A DNA stretch of 64,000 nucleotides, taken from Clostridia bacterium. GTDB lineage: Bacteria > Bacillota > Clostridia > TANB77 > CAG-508. Location: assembly GCA_017404545.1 (NCBI GenBank), contig JAFRCC010000016.1, positions 1 through 64,000 of the forward strand, written 5' to 3'. Numbering within the stretch: the stretch's first letter is position 1; every line of letters starts with the position of its first letter. The translations under genes were made by a program, and so were the position numbers. This document shows, piece after piece, positions 25,766-34,149 of this stretch. The notes beneath the pieces are model-generated. The model was not told the DNA's origin and searched no databases. It saw nothing but the letters and a program-made list of their open reading frames with translations.

Positions 25766-26099
25766 ATGATAACAAGTTTTAAATGGAGAGATAACATCGG
25801 ACTATGAAGAATTAAAGTCAGCTCTTAATAAAGTTGCATATATGAATATAAATAAAATGGGTAGTTCAGATAACACCCATGGGAAGGACCTGGACAACTA
25901 TTTTTATGAATACAAAGATTATATATTTAAAGAGATTGACTTGCTCAATCCAAATGTAATTGTTGTAATGACGAAGGTGTCATGTGTATTTAGTGAAATA
26001 AAGAAGAAATACAAAGATAAAAAAATAATAGAAATGGTGCATATAGGTGTTAGACCACAATTTATAAAAAATAATGGAAGAGCGAAGAATAAAAGATAA
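25766..26099 (+). pseudogene. fragment resembling SMUG-type uracil-DNA glycosylase family
   Basis: Behind a GGAGG ribosome site the frame opens as MITSFKWRDN and stops; one base over, LNGEITSDYEELKSALNKV, YMNINKMGSSDN and FKEIDLLNPNVIVVM continue to 26099. The NINKMG and EIDLLNPNVIVV blocks resemble uracil-DNA-glycosylase-like proteins of clostridia and Bacteroidota, lacking the usual N-terminal active-site part. It is a frameshifted, truncated gene; the family call is tentative. Confidence 0.35.
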
Positions 26100-26703
26100 T
26101 AAATGGAAATTATTTTTGGATGATTTTATTGAAACAATAAATAGAAGTGAGGTTGACTATAAGATGAATGAAGAAATTTGTAATTGGTATGATGAGAATG
26201 AAAAAAATATAAATAATTTTTTAAACTTTTTATTAGACATTAATAACAAGGCGTATAACAAAGCCATCAATTTGGGAGAAGAATTAAGAAAAGTATTGGG
26301 TGCTAGAGATGACGAATTAAAAAAATATACAGACAAAGTTGGATGTTATCCAAGAGAATTTTCGAAAGATAAATTTTGCTATAAGAAAGAGGATGTTAGT
26401 ATAAATTCCTGGATTTGTAATATTATAAATATGCTATTTGATGATGGGTATTTAATTACTATAGATAATGTATTTAAGTTAAATAAATGGAATATTCAAA
26501 TTAATGTTGAAAAAGGTGCAAAAGATAGTGTAAAAAGTAAATTAAGAAAAATGTTCGAAGATAATGGAATGAAATGTAAAGATGTTGATGATAAGCATAT
26601 TAAGATTCTGAAAGATTTTCCAGATAATGACGAGAGCTATGAAGAGCTGATAAAAATGAATATGAAAGTGTTAAAACTTATTGAATCACATAACTCAAAA
26701 TAA
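26074..26703 (+). CDS. uncharacterised charged protein, 209 aa
   Basis: An acidic/lysine-rich helical protein with two conserved-looking cysteines near the middle (VGCYPREFSKDKFCYKK) and no known family. The start at 26074 lies inside the previous fragment and has no ribosome site; the ATG at 26164, with GAGG upstream, is an alternative that removes 30 residues. The stop is 15 bases before the TTGACCAACTG motif. Confidence 0.5.
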   Translation: MEERRIKDNKWKLFLDDFIETINRSEVDYKMNEEICNWYDENEKNINNFLNFLLDINNKAYNKAINLGEELRKVLGARDDELKKYTDKVGCYPREFSKDKFCYKKEDVSINSWICNIINMLFDDGYLITIDNVFKLNKWNIQINVEKGAKDSVKSKLRKMFEDNGMKCKDVDDKHIKILKDFPDNDESYEELIKMNMKVLKLIESHNSK

Positions 26704-26722
26704 AAGAGCAATGTAGCATATT

Positions 26723-26781
26723 TTGACCAACTGAATTTTATATTTATAGAAAAACTACTATAATTGTTATAGTAGTTTTTT
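26723..26781 (+). promoter_or_regulatory. TTGACCAACTG motif plus hairpin leader of the DnaB-like gene
   Basis: TTGACCAACTG (26723-26733) is followed by a perfect hairpin AAAAACTACTATAA / TTATAGTAGTTTTT with a T-tract, 23 bases before the start of the DnaB-like gene. The layout matches the leader of the AAA+ gene at 12521-12588. It may be an attenuator, or a terminator for the upstream gene with TTGACC/TATAGA as a weak promoter. Confidence 0.45.
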
Positions 26782-26803
26782 GTTTAATAAGGATGTGATT
26801 GCA

Positions 26804-27568
26804 ATGATTAAAACTGGATTCAAAGCTTTAGACGAAATATATGACATATCAAAACCAGAGCTAATATTTCTAAAAGGAGAGCATATGCATTATGTTGCAA
26901 CTTTATCAGGGGATATTGCAAACAATATATGCTTAAAACAAGATAAAAATGTTCTTGAAATAGTTAGTATATTTAAGGAGTACTTAATTAAGAGATTAGT
27001 TGTTAATAATGCGGATGTAAATTATTATAAGTGGACTTTAAAGAATGAATATAAAGATAAAAAGTATTCTGATGAAGAGCTTAAACATATTGGCTTAGCA
27101 ACAATAAATTTAATAGAAACAACGAGACAATTGCCAATGATAATTGAAAGAAATCTGTTAGGATACTCGTTAAAAAATATGGAAAGATTCATATTAAATT
27201 ATGCAAATTCTTATGCAGATAGAGATCAAGTAGATACTTTAATTATTCTTGATGTTCATACTTTTACATTTGAGAGGTGGAATAAAAGTGGATATAAATA
27301 TAATTATTTTAAGAAAAAAGGCATAGAAAAATTTATAAAAAATATAAGAAAAATATCTCATAAATTAAATTGTCCAATTATGATTTTGTTTTCTAATAAT
27401 GATGTTTTTGACTCCAATAAAAAGTATGCAGATGTTGTCATGGATTTGAATTTTTCTAGAGGTAAAGAGGAAATATTTGAACTAAATATAACAAAAGGTA
27501 ATGAAACAAAAAGTTGTAAATTAAAATACAATTATGAAGTTAGAAAATTTGAAGATAGTGAGGTATAA
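26804..27568 (+). CDS. DnaB-like helicase domain without a P-loop
   Basis: The protein aligns along its length with the RecA-fold C-terminal domain of replicative helicase DnaB: IKTGFKALDEIYDISKPELI, the DTLIILDVHTF strand, KNIRKISHKLNCPIMILFSNN and ADVVMDLNFSRGKEEIFELN ending in YEVRKFED. The Walker A loop, normally G-x-x-x-x-G-K-T, is replaced by KGEHMHYVAT (residues 24-33), so ATP binding is improbable. The N-terminal primase-binding domain is absent. ATG at 26804 is preceded by GGATGTG. It is followed by a stump of a second DnaB-like gene, a macrodomain gene and a PolC-like gene. Confidence 0.7.
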   Translation: MIKTGFKALDEIYDISKPELIFLKGEHMHYVATLSGDIANNICLKQDKNVLEIVSIFKEYLIKRLVVNNADVNYYKWTLKNEYKDKKYSDEELKHIGLATINLIETTRQLPMIIERNLLGYSLKNMERFILNYANSYADRDQVDTLIILDVHTFTFERWNKSGYKYNYFKKKGIEKFIKNIRKISHKLNCPIMILFSNNDVFDSNKKYADVVMDLNFSRGKEEIFELNITKGNETKSCKLKYNYEVRKFEDSEV

Positions 27569-27571
27569 AGA

Positions 27572-27735
27572 ATGGAAACTGGATTTGAAGAATTAGATGA
27601 ATAAAAAAAATAATGAACAAAAATAGTAATATCACAGATATTATTGTTGCTATGGATAATAGTGGGAAGCTAGGTAAAATTAAACTAAGTTTGTTAGGAG
27701 AATGTGGAAAATTTGTTGACTACAGGGGAGACTAG
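27572..27735 (+). pseudogene. remnant of a second DnaB-like gene
   Basis: A ribosome site and the start METGFEELDE (like the xTGFxxLDE entry of DnaB C-terminal domains) are followed by a stop. From 27613 a 40-codon frame, including ITDIIVAMDNSGKLGKIKLS and KFVDY, matches the last strands of the same domain. Everything between has been deleted. It starts 3 bases behind the intact DnaB-like gene, so the two arose as a tandem pair. Confidence 0.5.
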
Positions 27736-27780
27736 TAGGAAGGTGGATAGTCAAAAAAAGTTATGAGGAGGCCGTAATAG

Positions 27781-28389
27781 ATGGAAATTTACTTAATAGA
27801 AATTGATCAAAGAAAGTTTAAATATTTAAAAGCGTATTTTGAAAATGAAAATGTGAAACTTATAAATGATAGTTTTGAAAACTTTATGAAAAATAATAAA
27901 GAAAAAATAGATTGCGTTGTTTCTCCAGCGAATTCATTTGGATTAATGGATGGTGGTTATGATTTAGCTCTAACTAATTGGTATGGTAATCAACTACAAG
28001 AGCGTGTGCAAGATTATATTATTAACAATTATTTAGGTGAACAACCGGTTGCAACGAGTTTTATTATTGAAGCAAATAAGGATAATCAATATTTAATACA
28101 TACACCTACGATGAGGACACCAGAAAAAGTAACTGATGCAAGGGTTATTTATCAATGTATGAGAACAACTTTAATTACTGCTATGAAGAATAAAGTAAAA
28201 AGCATTTTAGTACCAATGTTTGGGGGTAACACTGGTATGGTAAAACCACAGGTCGTCGCGAAGATGATGTGGAAGGCATATCAGCAAATTAATAACCCAC
28301 CAAAGAAAATAGATTGGGATTATGCACAAAGTATAGAGATACTTCCAGAAGAAGATTTTTATCAAAATTGGGAACGCACGAATTATTAG
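27781..28389 (+). CDS. macrodomain protein (ADP-ribose-binding type)
   Basis: The macrodomain core is seen in KIDCVVSPANSFGLMDGGYD near residues 41-60, the N-terminal IYLIEIDQR strand and SILVPMFGGNTGMVKP near residue 150. The last loop is the phosphate-binding GGNTG, so ADP-ribose binding is plausible. Relatives remove ADP-ribose from proteins or DNA, or bind it. A GAGGAGG ribosome site precedes the start. The gene ends 8 bases before the PolC-like gene, so both are co-transcribed. Confidence 0.8.
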   Translation: MEIYLIEIDQRKFKYLKAYFENENVKLINDSFENFMKNNKEKIDCVVSPANSFGLMDGGYDLALTNWYGNQLQERVQDYIINNYLGEQPVATSFIIEANKDNQYLIHTPTMRTPEKVTDARVIYQCMRTTLITAMKNKVKSILVPMFGGNTGMVKPQVVAKMMWKAYQQINNPPKKIDWDYAQSIEILPEEDFYQNWERTNY

Positions 28390-28397
28390 GAGGCAAA

Positions 28398-30662
28398 ATG
28401 GAAAGAGTCGAACTATGTTGTCATACAAATATGTCCAGATTACAGGGCATTGATACTGTTAAAGATTATATTGATGAGGCTATTAAAAGGGGTTATAAGC
28501 AAATAGCAATTACTGATAAAGATAGTACGCAGAGCTTTATTAAGGCGAATTCTTATTTAAATTTATACCATAAAAATGAAGATTTTAAAATTATTTATGG
28601 AAGTGAATTAACTTTCAAAAATGAAAAGAAATCCAGTCAATGTTATAGCATTTTTATTTATGTCAAAGAGCAAAAAGGCTTAAAAAATCTATATAAATTA
28701 GTTTCTTTTGCATATAGAAATATCGTACAAGGACAACCATTGGTATATAAAGATGATTTAGATAAATATAGGGATGGTTTATTGTACGCTTCTATAGGAA
28801 ATAATAGTGAAGTTTATAAAAATATTGATAAGAAAAATATTTCTAAAATAATGAATTATTATGATTTTATTGGAATTGAACAGACACAAAAAAGATTGGA
28901 AATAAATATTAATAAAAAAATAAATAATTTATGCAATAAAAATAATAAAGTACTTGTAGGATCATCAATGTGCAATTTTATTAATAAAGAGGATTATATC
29001 TGCAACGAGATACTAAATATGTATAAAGAGTCAAATGAAATTGAAAGAGGAAATAATAAGTATTTACATACTGCGGATGAACTAATTGATCAGTTTAACT
29101 ACATAGAAAACGCTAAGAAAATTGTTATTGATAATCCTTTTAAAATTGCAGAGCAAATAGAAGATATAACGCCAGTTCCGGTAAAAGCAAAGCTACCTAA
29201 AATAAGTTTTTCCGATATGATAATTAGTAAAAAATGTTATGACAAAGCTCATAAAATATATGGGGAAAAATTGCCAGAGAATGTAGCTAAAAGATTAAAA
29301 CTAGAGCTACATTCAATAATTGAAAATAATTTTCAAAATATTTATCTAATATATAGTGAATTATTTGAGTATACAAATAAACTTGGATATAAAGCAGTCT
29401 TCACTGCTGCTAAGGCCGGATGTTCTTTAGTTGCATATCTGCTTGGTATTACAGAAATAGATCCTATAAAATACAACTTGCCTTTTGAGATATTCGCAAC
29501 GAAAAATTATGATATGCTTCCTGAAATAGAAATGAATGTATCTAGTGAGATTAGAGATAAAATTTTCAAATATTTAAGAGAAAAATATGGTGAGAGCAAT
29601 GTAATTTTTTGTAATAGCGAAGAGTATTCAAATGTAGATAAAATTTCGAAGGTTGTTGATGAATACGTAGAATTAACAGAAATTGAAGATTTGAATAACA
29701 GGGAATATGTGATAAAAAAATTAGTAAATGTAAAACGAGAGGTATCAGGATTAGCAAGTCCAACAGTAATTATAGTGGGAGATGGTGAGATATACGATTT
29801 TTGTCCAACAGAAATTGGATATAAAAATCAAATAATAACACACTTAGATAAGGATTCAATAATGGATTTAGGGTTCTATAGATTTTATATAAGATGTTCA
29901 AATGTTTCAACTTTAATACATAATTTAGAGGGCTTAACTAATACAAATTCAGATGATATTGATATAGATGATGAAGATACTTTAAATGTTTTTCGTAATG
30001 CATTTGATACTTCTTTTGGAATTAGTATAAATGGCATTTTAAGATTTGAAGAGGAAGATGTTAAGAAAATAATAGAAAAATCAAAGCCACAAACCCTAAA
30101 TGATTTGGTATGCGTATTGACCCTTGTAGAGAGCACTGGTGCATGGGGAGGTAATGCAGATAATAGAATAAATGAGGGTAAGAAATTAACGGAAGTTTTA
30201 TCAAATAGAGAGGACATGTATAACTATCTAATAGAAAGTGGCATTGATAAAAGTACAGCTTATGATATTGTTACATTTGTTAGAAAAGGAAGAGCTTCTA
30301 AAAGGCGATTATGGAAGCTAGATAAGGATAGATATGAGGAATATGAAAATAAGTGGTCAGAATATAAAGAAATGATGAAAAATTATAACATTCCAGAATG
30401 GTATATAAAATCAGCTGAATCAATTGATTATTTATTTACAAAATCTTGGGCTTTAGAGAGAACTATAACTGCGATTAAAATTGCTTGGTATAAGGTACAT
30501 TATCAAGAGGTGTTTTACAAGGAATATTTCAAAGTTATTTCTAACTTGCAATTAAAAGATTATTATTGTAAAAGACAAATACAAACCAAGATCAACAGAT
30601 TGTATGATGAGGAAGAAATTGAAAAAGCAAAAAATGCAAGAAGAATTATACTCCATACCTAA
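28398..30662 (+). CDS. PolC-like DNA polymerase III alpha homologue with altered catalytic residues
   Basis: The 754-residue protein follows Gram-positive PolC from its PHP domain onward: VELCCHTNMSRLQGIDTVKD, AIKRGYKQIAITDKDS, LIDQFNYIENAKKIVIDNP, KCYDKAHKIYGEKLPENV, LVAYLLGITEIDP and later NIPEWYIKSAESIDYLFTKS and AIKIAWYKVHY. The N-terminal domain, the exonuclease insert and the zinc module are missing. The active-site PDID pair is PEIE (Glu376, Glu378), the SRGSVGSS loop is AAKAGCSL, and PHP residues His and His become Cys7 and Lys41. Polymerase activity is therefore doubtful. The AGGAGG site selects ATG 28398. The frame ends early by a shift. Confidence 0.8.
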   Translation: MERVELCCHTNMSRLQGIDTVKDYIDEAIKRGYKQIAITDKDSTQSFIKANSYLNLYHKNEDFKIIYGSELTFKNEKKSSQCYSIFIYVKEQKGLKNLYKLVSFAYRNIVQGQPLVYKDDLDKYRDGLLYASIGNNSEVYKNIDKKNISKIMNYYDFIGIEQTQKRLEININKKINNLCNKNNKVLVGSSMCNFINKEDYICNEILNMYKESNEIERGNNKYLHTADELIDQFNYIENAKKIVIDNPFKIAEQIEDITPVPVKAKLPKISFSDMIISKKCYDKAHKIYGEKLPENVAKRLKLELHSIIENNFQNIYLIYSELFEYTNKLGYKAVFTAAKAGCSLVAYLLGITEIDPIKYNLPFEIFATKNYDMLPEIEMNVSSEIRDKIFKYLREKYGESNVIFCNSEEYSNVDKISKVVDEYVELTEIEDLNNREYVIKKLVNVKREVSGLASPTVIIVGDGEIYDFCPTEIGYKNQIITHLDKDSIMDLGFYRFYIRCSNVSTLIHNLEGLTNTNSDDIDIDDEDTLNVFRNAFDTSFGISINGILRFEEEDVKKIIEKSKPQTLNDLVCVLTLVESTGAWGGNADNRINEGKKLTEVLSNREDMYNYLIESGIDKSTAYDIVTFVRKGRASKRRLWKLDKDRYEEYENKWSEYKEMMKNYNIPEWYIKSAESIDYLFTKSWALERTITAIKIAWYKVHYQEVFYKEYFKVISNLQLKDYYCKRQIQTKINRLYDEEEIEKAKNARRIILHT

Positions 30663-30736
30663 AAAGAGAAATTAGAGAGCTAGAGCTTGTTTTAGAAATG
30701 TTTGACAGGGGAATTTTAAAGGGAAAGAAGAATTGA
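30659..30736 (+). pseudogene. shifted C-terminal piece of the PolC-like gene
   Basis: In the frame next to that of the PolC-like gene, LKREIRELELVLEMFDRGIL matches the PolC segment that follows its polymerase domain (compare a typical TVLEIALEMYARGF). An indel shortly before 30660 therefore cut off at least 25 codons. The beta-binding and OB-fold tail of PolC are absent. Confidence 0.55.
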
Positions 30737-31235
30737 ATATATCTAAAAAGAGGTGAAGTAGAAATTTGGCACTATGACCTCATACCAACACGAGAATAAA
30801 TCTAGCAAGTGGTCCTGCAAAAAGCTGCGGGAAAATAGCTTTGTATTGAAAATCGAAGTATGGAAATTTGGGGGCAAAGTAGAGAAATGCTTTGGGGGCC
30901 AGAGCTTTTCAAGCTCTTTATAAAATGAATAGTAGGTTAGAAGAAATAGAAGATATCAGGCGAATGATAAAGGATGAAGAAAACAAATTAAATGGATTAA
31001 AAGTCAAAGCAAATAATATAATAATAATTTTTATAACAAAAAGAAGATATAAGAGCTTTAAATTACAGATATTAATGCATTTCAAAAAGAATTTTTTTGA
31101 TGGAGGAGTATTCTGCGAGAAAATAAATTGCTAATATTCATAGGAAGGAAACGGAGATAAGAATGAAGCGTAATATAATAAATTGGAGAAGTTGTTTAAA
31201 AAGTGGGGGACGTACGTAAAAATTTATGAATATTT
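30737..31235. other. non-coding or decayed stretch left of the 16.4-kb element
   Basis: I see no convincing gene here. A short frame at 30916-31011 begins KMNSRLEEIEDIRRMIKDEE and looks like a coiled-coil scrap. The rest carries many stops in all frames and G-rich bases unlike intact neighbours, consistent with phage- or plasmid-gene debris. Confidence 0.4.
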
Positions 31236-31250
31236 CTCATAACCCGAAGG
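31236..31250. repeat. left attachment core (attL) of the integrative element
   Basis: CTCATAACCCGAAGG occurs here and again at 47621-47635. The word is the anticodon loop (CTCATAA), 3' anticodon stem (CCC) and following bases of initiator tRNA-Met genes. It is 399 bases from the end of the integrase gene, as expected for an att site. No complete tRNA surrounds it. Confidence 0.7.
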
Positions 31251-31374
31251 AAATTTTAATAATTTTATAGCATATAAATATTTGTGAATTACTACAGCTA
31301 TAATGGTTGTAGCGATTTTCTATTATGGAAAAATAGTTTACAATAACTATAAAAATGAGCTATTTTATGTAGAT

Positions 31375-31395
31375 TTGGGAAAAAATTGGGAAAAA
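31375..31395. repeat. left arm-type repeats (TTGGGAAAAA, two copies, 11-bp period)
   Basis: Two direct copies of TTGGGAAAAA start at 31375 and 31386, 125 bases inside the left core. The same pair with the same 11-bp period is found 118 bases inside the right core (47481-47503). Such paired sites near both ends are typical of integrase or excisionase arm binding. The surrounding 31251-31648 is otherwise non-coding, with a large stem-loop (AAAAGGCAA / TTGCCTTTT) around 31469-31538. Confidence 0.55.
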
Positions 31396-31648
31396 TAAAT
31401 TCATCAAACCCAATAATTTCTAATAAAAATACATAAAAATTCATTAAATAATATTGTTAAAAAATATAAAAGGCAATGGGAAACCTAAATTTATTTTTGA
31501 TTTATAAAATGTTATAAAATCAATTTAGTTGCCTTTTAATAAATTTATAATCGCTTGTCTAAAATAAAATGTTTTTACAGCGATTTATTTTTTATCGTGA
31601 AAAATTTAATGGCTTTTTAAACCTTTGTGAAATTAGAAAAAAGATTAT

Positions 31649-32842
31649 TTAGGATTTTGCTCCTAAAAGTAAATTTTCTAGAACATTTCCAGCTTTCCTA
31701 TTATGAGAAATAATTGGATGCACATAAAAATTAAATGTTGTTGTAATTTGTGCATGTCCTAGTCTTGCAGCTACAACTGCTACGTCAACATTTTGCGATA
31801 TTAACAAAGTAGCATTTGTATGCCTTAATCCGTGAAAATTAATTACAGGTAATCCAATTTGTCCAACATATTTTACAAACCATTTGCTAATTGTAGACGG
31901 ATGCATTGGTTTGCCATCAGATTGAACGAATAACCTATCTGATTCGTACCACAATTCACCGTAAGCCGTTTTTTGAGCTTCATACCATATCTTATATTCC
32001 TCAAGTAAAGAAATTACAAAATCAGGTATTGCCACTTCTCGAATAGAGCTTTCTGTTTTTGGTGATTTTGTAAATACACCTGTGTCAGATAAATATTGAC
32101 TTGAACGATTAACACTTATAATTCCATCTCTAAAATTAATATCTTGCCATTCTAGTCCCATTAACTCACCAAGTCTTACTCCAGTAAATATTGTTAAAGT
32201 AATTGCAACTTTGTATTTTATTAAATCATCATTTAAAGTTGCTAAGTTTTCGAGTAAAACTTTACATTGAGCATCATCATAGAATTTTCTATGAGGCTTT
32301 TTTGCTCTTGGTGGTTGAACACGTTCAGCAGGATTAGATACTATAAGTTGCCAATATACTGCTTTATGAAGCATTGCACGAAGTAGTCTGTGATGCTCTA
32401 AAATGGTTTTGCCAGATAATGGTCTTATTGTTTTTGTGTTATTGTTATCTTTTTTGCGAATAATTTGTGTATCTTTTTCAAGTAAATCGTAAAATTGCAT
32501 AATATCTGTTGCCTTAATTTTATTTATGTAGAAATTGCCAAAGTAGGGGATAAGCCTAGTTTCTAACATTCTGCAATATCGAGTATATGTGGTAGGACTT
32601 AATTCTTTTGAGCCATATTTTTGCTTCCAAAATTCCACAAATTCACGAAATCTTAATGATTTACCATCAATAACAAATCCATTTTGAACTTCAGCAACAA
32701 ATTTAGCAAGTTCAATTTCAGCATCTTTTTTAGAGCCGTGAATTGTCTTAGTGTGTCGCAAAGATTTTCCGTTTAAGTCAAATCCATTTGTTACGATTAG
32801 TCTGTAACTATTTTTTCCTCTTTTTTCTATACTCCCAGCCAT
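31649..32842 (-). CDS. int: tyrosine recombinase (integrase)
   Basis: The 397-residue protein has an arm-binding N-terminus (IEKRGKNSYRLIVTNGFDLNG), a SAM-like core-binding domain and a catalytic domain with Arg in FTGVRLGELMGLEW, HGLRHTNA (H-x-x-R), GHAQ and the nucleophile Tyr in TTTFNFYVHP. It is complete and belongs to the Tn916/phage integrase family used by mobile elements of Bacillota. It lies at the left end of the element and points toward the att core, the usual arrangement. Confidence 0.95.
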   Translation of the reverse strand: MAGSIEKRGKNSYRLIVTNGFDLNGKSLRHTKTIHGSKKDAEIELAKFVAEVQNGFVIDGKSLRFREFVEFWKQKYGSKELSPTTYTRYCRMLETRLIPYFGNFYINKIKATDIMQFYDLLEKDTQIIRKKDNNNTKTIRPLSGKTILEHHRLLRAMLHKAVYWQLIVSNPAERVQPPRAKKPHRKFYDDAQCKVLLENLATLNDDLIKYKVAITLTIFTGVRLGELMGLEWQDINFRDGIISVNRSSQYLSDTGVFTKSPKTESSIREVAIPDFVISLLEEYKIWYEAQKTAYGELWYESDRLFVQSDGKPMHPSTISKWFVKYVGQIGLPVINFHGLRHTNATLLISQNVDVAVVAARLGHAQITTTFNFYVHPIISHNRKAGNVLENLLLGAKS

Positions 32843-32894
32843 TGCTATTTTTCACCTCCTTTCAGCATGGATATGGGTGGGAGAGGATATATTA

Positions 32895-33347
32895 TTAATA
32901 ATACTTTTTTATTATAGCGAAGATTTCATTCAAAGTTGGATATAAATCTTTATCCTTAAAATGCTTTACATAATTGTTGTACTGATTTTTATATTTTACA
33001 TTATCGAGCGGCAAAGAATTCCAAAAAATATTAAAGTCAGAAGGATAAAGATTTTCTGAAGGAAATAAACTTCCCGAGGGAAATAATGCAAATGTTTGCA
33101 AGGTATATCGGAAGAGCGAGGTGCTATGTTTTTTGATATTGTTAGCAAATCGAATACCGCTTATTTTTTCATCTTCAACTTTGTCTAAAGTAGTAATTTT
33201 TTTGAGACAAACTTCAAACCAGCCAAGTATATCGTATAGACATTCAGTAAGCTCCATGTCGTTGACTGAATTATTAAGTTTTGAGGTTTCGTACAATTTG
33301 TTGAACGTATTTATTTTTTTTTCTAATATTTGGATATTTTCGTCCAT
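32895..33347 (-). CDS. uncharacterised helical protein next to the integrase
   Basis: A 150-residue, largely helical protein (NIQILEKKINTFNKLYETSK, later LYDILGWFEVCLKKI) without a known domain. An odd feature is three near-repeats of F/L-x-P-S in FPSGSLFPSENLYPSDF. It lies 52 bases upstream of the integrase gene on the same strand and may be part of the excision/maintenance unit. Confidence 0.6.
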   Translation of the reverse strand: MDENIQILEKKINTFNKLYETSKLNNSVNDMELTECLYDILGWFEVCLKKITTLDKVEDEKISGIRFANNIKKHSTSLFRYTLQTFALFPSGSLFPSENLYPSDFNIFWNSLPLDNVKYKNQYNNYVKHFKDKDLYPTLNEIFAIIKKYY

Positions 33348-33537
33348 AAATGCCTCCTAAAAATAAATGTATCGATTATGATTTTATGTTAATTATATAT
33401 TAGGTTCATAAATAAAGCCAGTATTTTTTAAATAAAAATAAATAACATAAAAAAACAAATAAATACATAAAAAATAGCAGGAATTATGTTTCAAATTCCT
33501 GATAAAATATTTTCAATAATTATGTTTGCAAGCTAAT

Positions 33538-34065
33538 TTAAAGTAACTCTATTAATTTTATAGAATCACTTACAGTAATTGGACCAGACTCATCAAGTTG
33601 CTTAAGTAGATCTATAATAATATTCTTTCGTGCTTCCGTATCCCAATTATTTAGTTCGCATTTAATACGTTCCAGACCATCTAGCTTACTAATGTAGTAA
33701 TCTTCTAATGTATTTATAAGATGATTATAACTATTTTTAGGAAACATTTCTATTATGCGTGCATCAATACCTGCTGATTTCATGGTTGAAATAATATCTG
33801 AAGTATCTACATCTTCAATTTTTATTGATTTCATTTTTAGGTTTTCTAAATCCATAATTTTTCCGAGTTCCTCACCTGATACTAATTCTTCAATATTGCA
33901 ATTAAAAATATTACATAGTGTAGGGATGTTATTCCACGCTGGAAAGGCTGTATCACATTCCCATTTTGAAACACTTTGCCTTGATACACCTACTTTTTCA
34001 GCTAGCTCCTCCTGTGATAAGTTTTTAGATATTCTTAGATTTTTTATATTATCACCAAATTTCAT
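33538..34065 (-). CDS. XRE-family regulator of the element
   Basis: Residues 5-60 form a Cro/CI helix-turn-helix (IKNLRISKNLSQEELAEKVG, then RQSVSKWECDTAFP). The C-terminal 110 residues have no metal-protease or peptidase motif and may be for oligomerisation. By position, just left of the divergently transcribed excisionase/replication genes, it is probably the repressor of the element. An AAAGGAGG ribosome site precedes the start. Confidence 0.8.
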   Translation of the reverse strand: MKFGDNIKNLRISKNLSQEELAEKVGVSRQSVSKWECDTAFPAWNNIPTLCNIFNCNIEELVSGEELGKIMDLENLKMKSIKIEDVDTSDIISTMKSAGIDARIIEMFPKNSYNHLINTLEDYYISKLDGLERIKCELNNWDTEARKNIIIDLLKQLDESGPITVSDSIKLIELL

Positions 34066-34149
34066 TTTAATACCACCTCCTTTAATAACTAGATTTTATT
34101 TTTTCTATTTGACAAAATCCACCAACTTTTAGTTGCGTTTTATATCAAA

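Noticed and set aside
25625..25807. Hydrophobic 60-codon frame after the NrtR-like gene
   Set aside because: Its poly-isoleucine/phenylalanine content comes from AT-rich non-coding sequence, and the ribosome site in it belongs to the fragment starting at 25766.
30892..31134. 80-codon frame left of the element
   Set aside because: Only about 30 residues look protein-like; the end is low-complexity and there is no ribosome site, so it is mentioned as debris only.
31236..31250. tRNA-Met gene at the attachment cores
   Set aside because: Only the anticodon loop and 3' stem bases are present at both cores; no acceptor, D or T arms can be drawn from the flanks.
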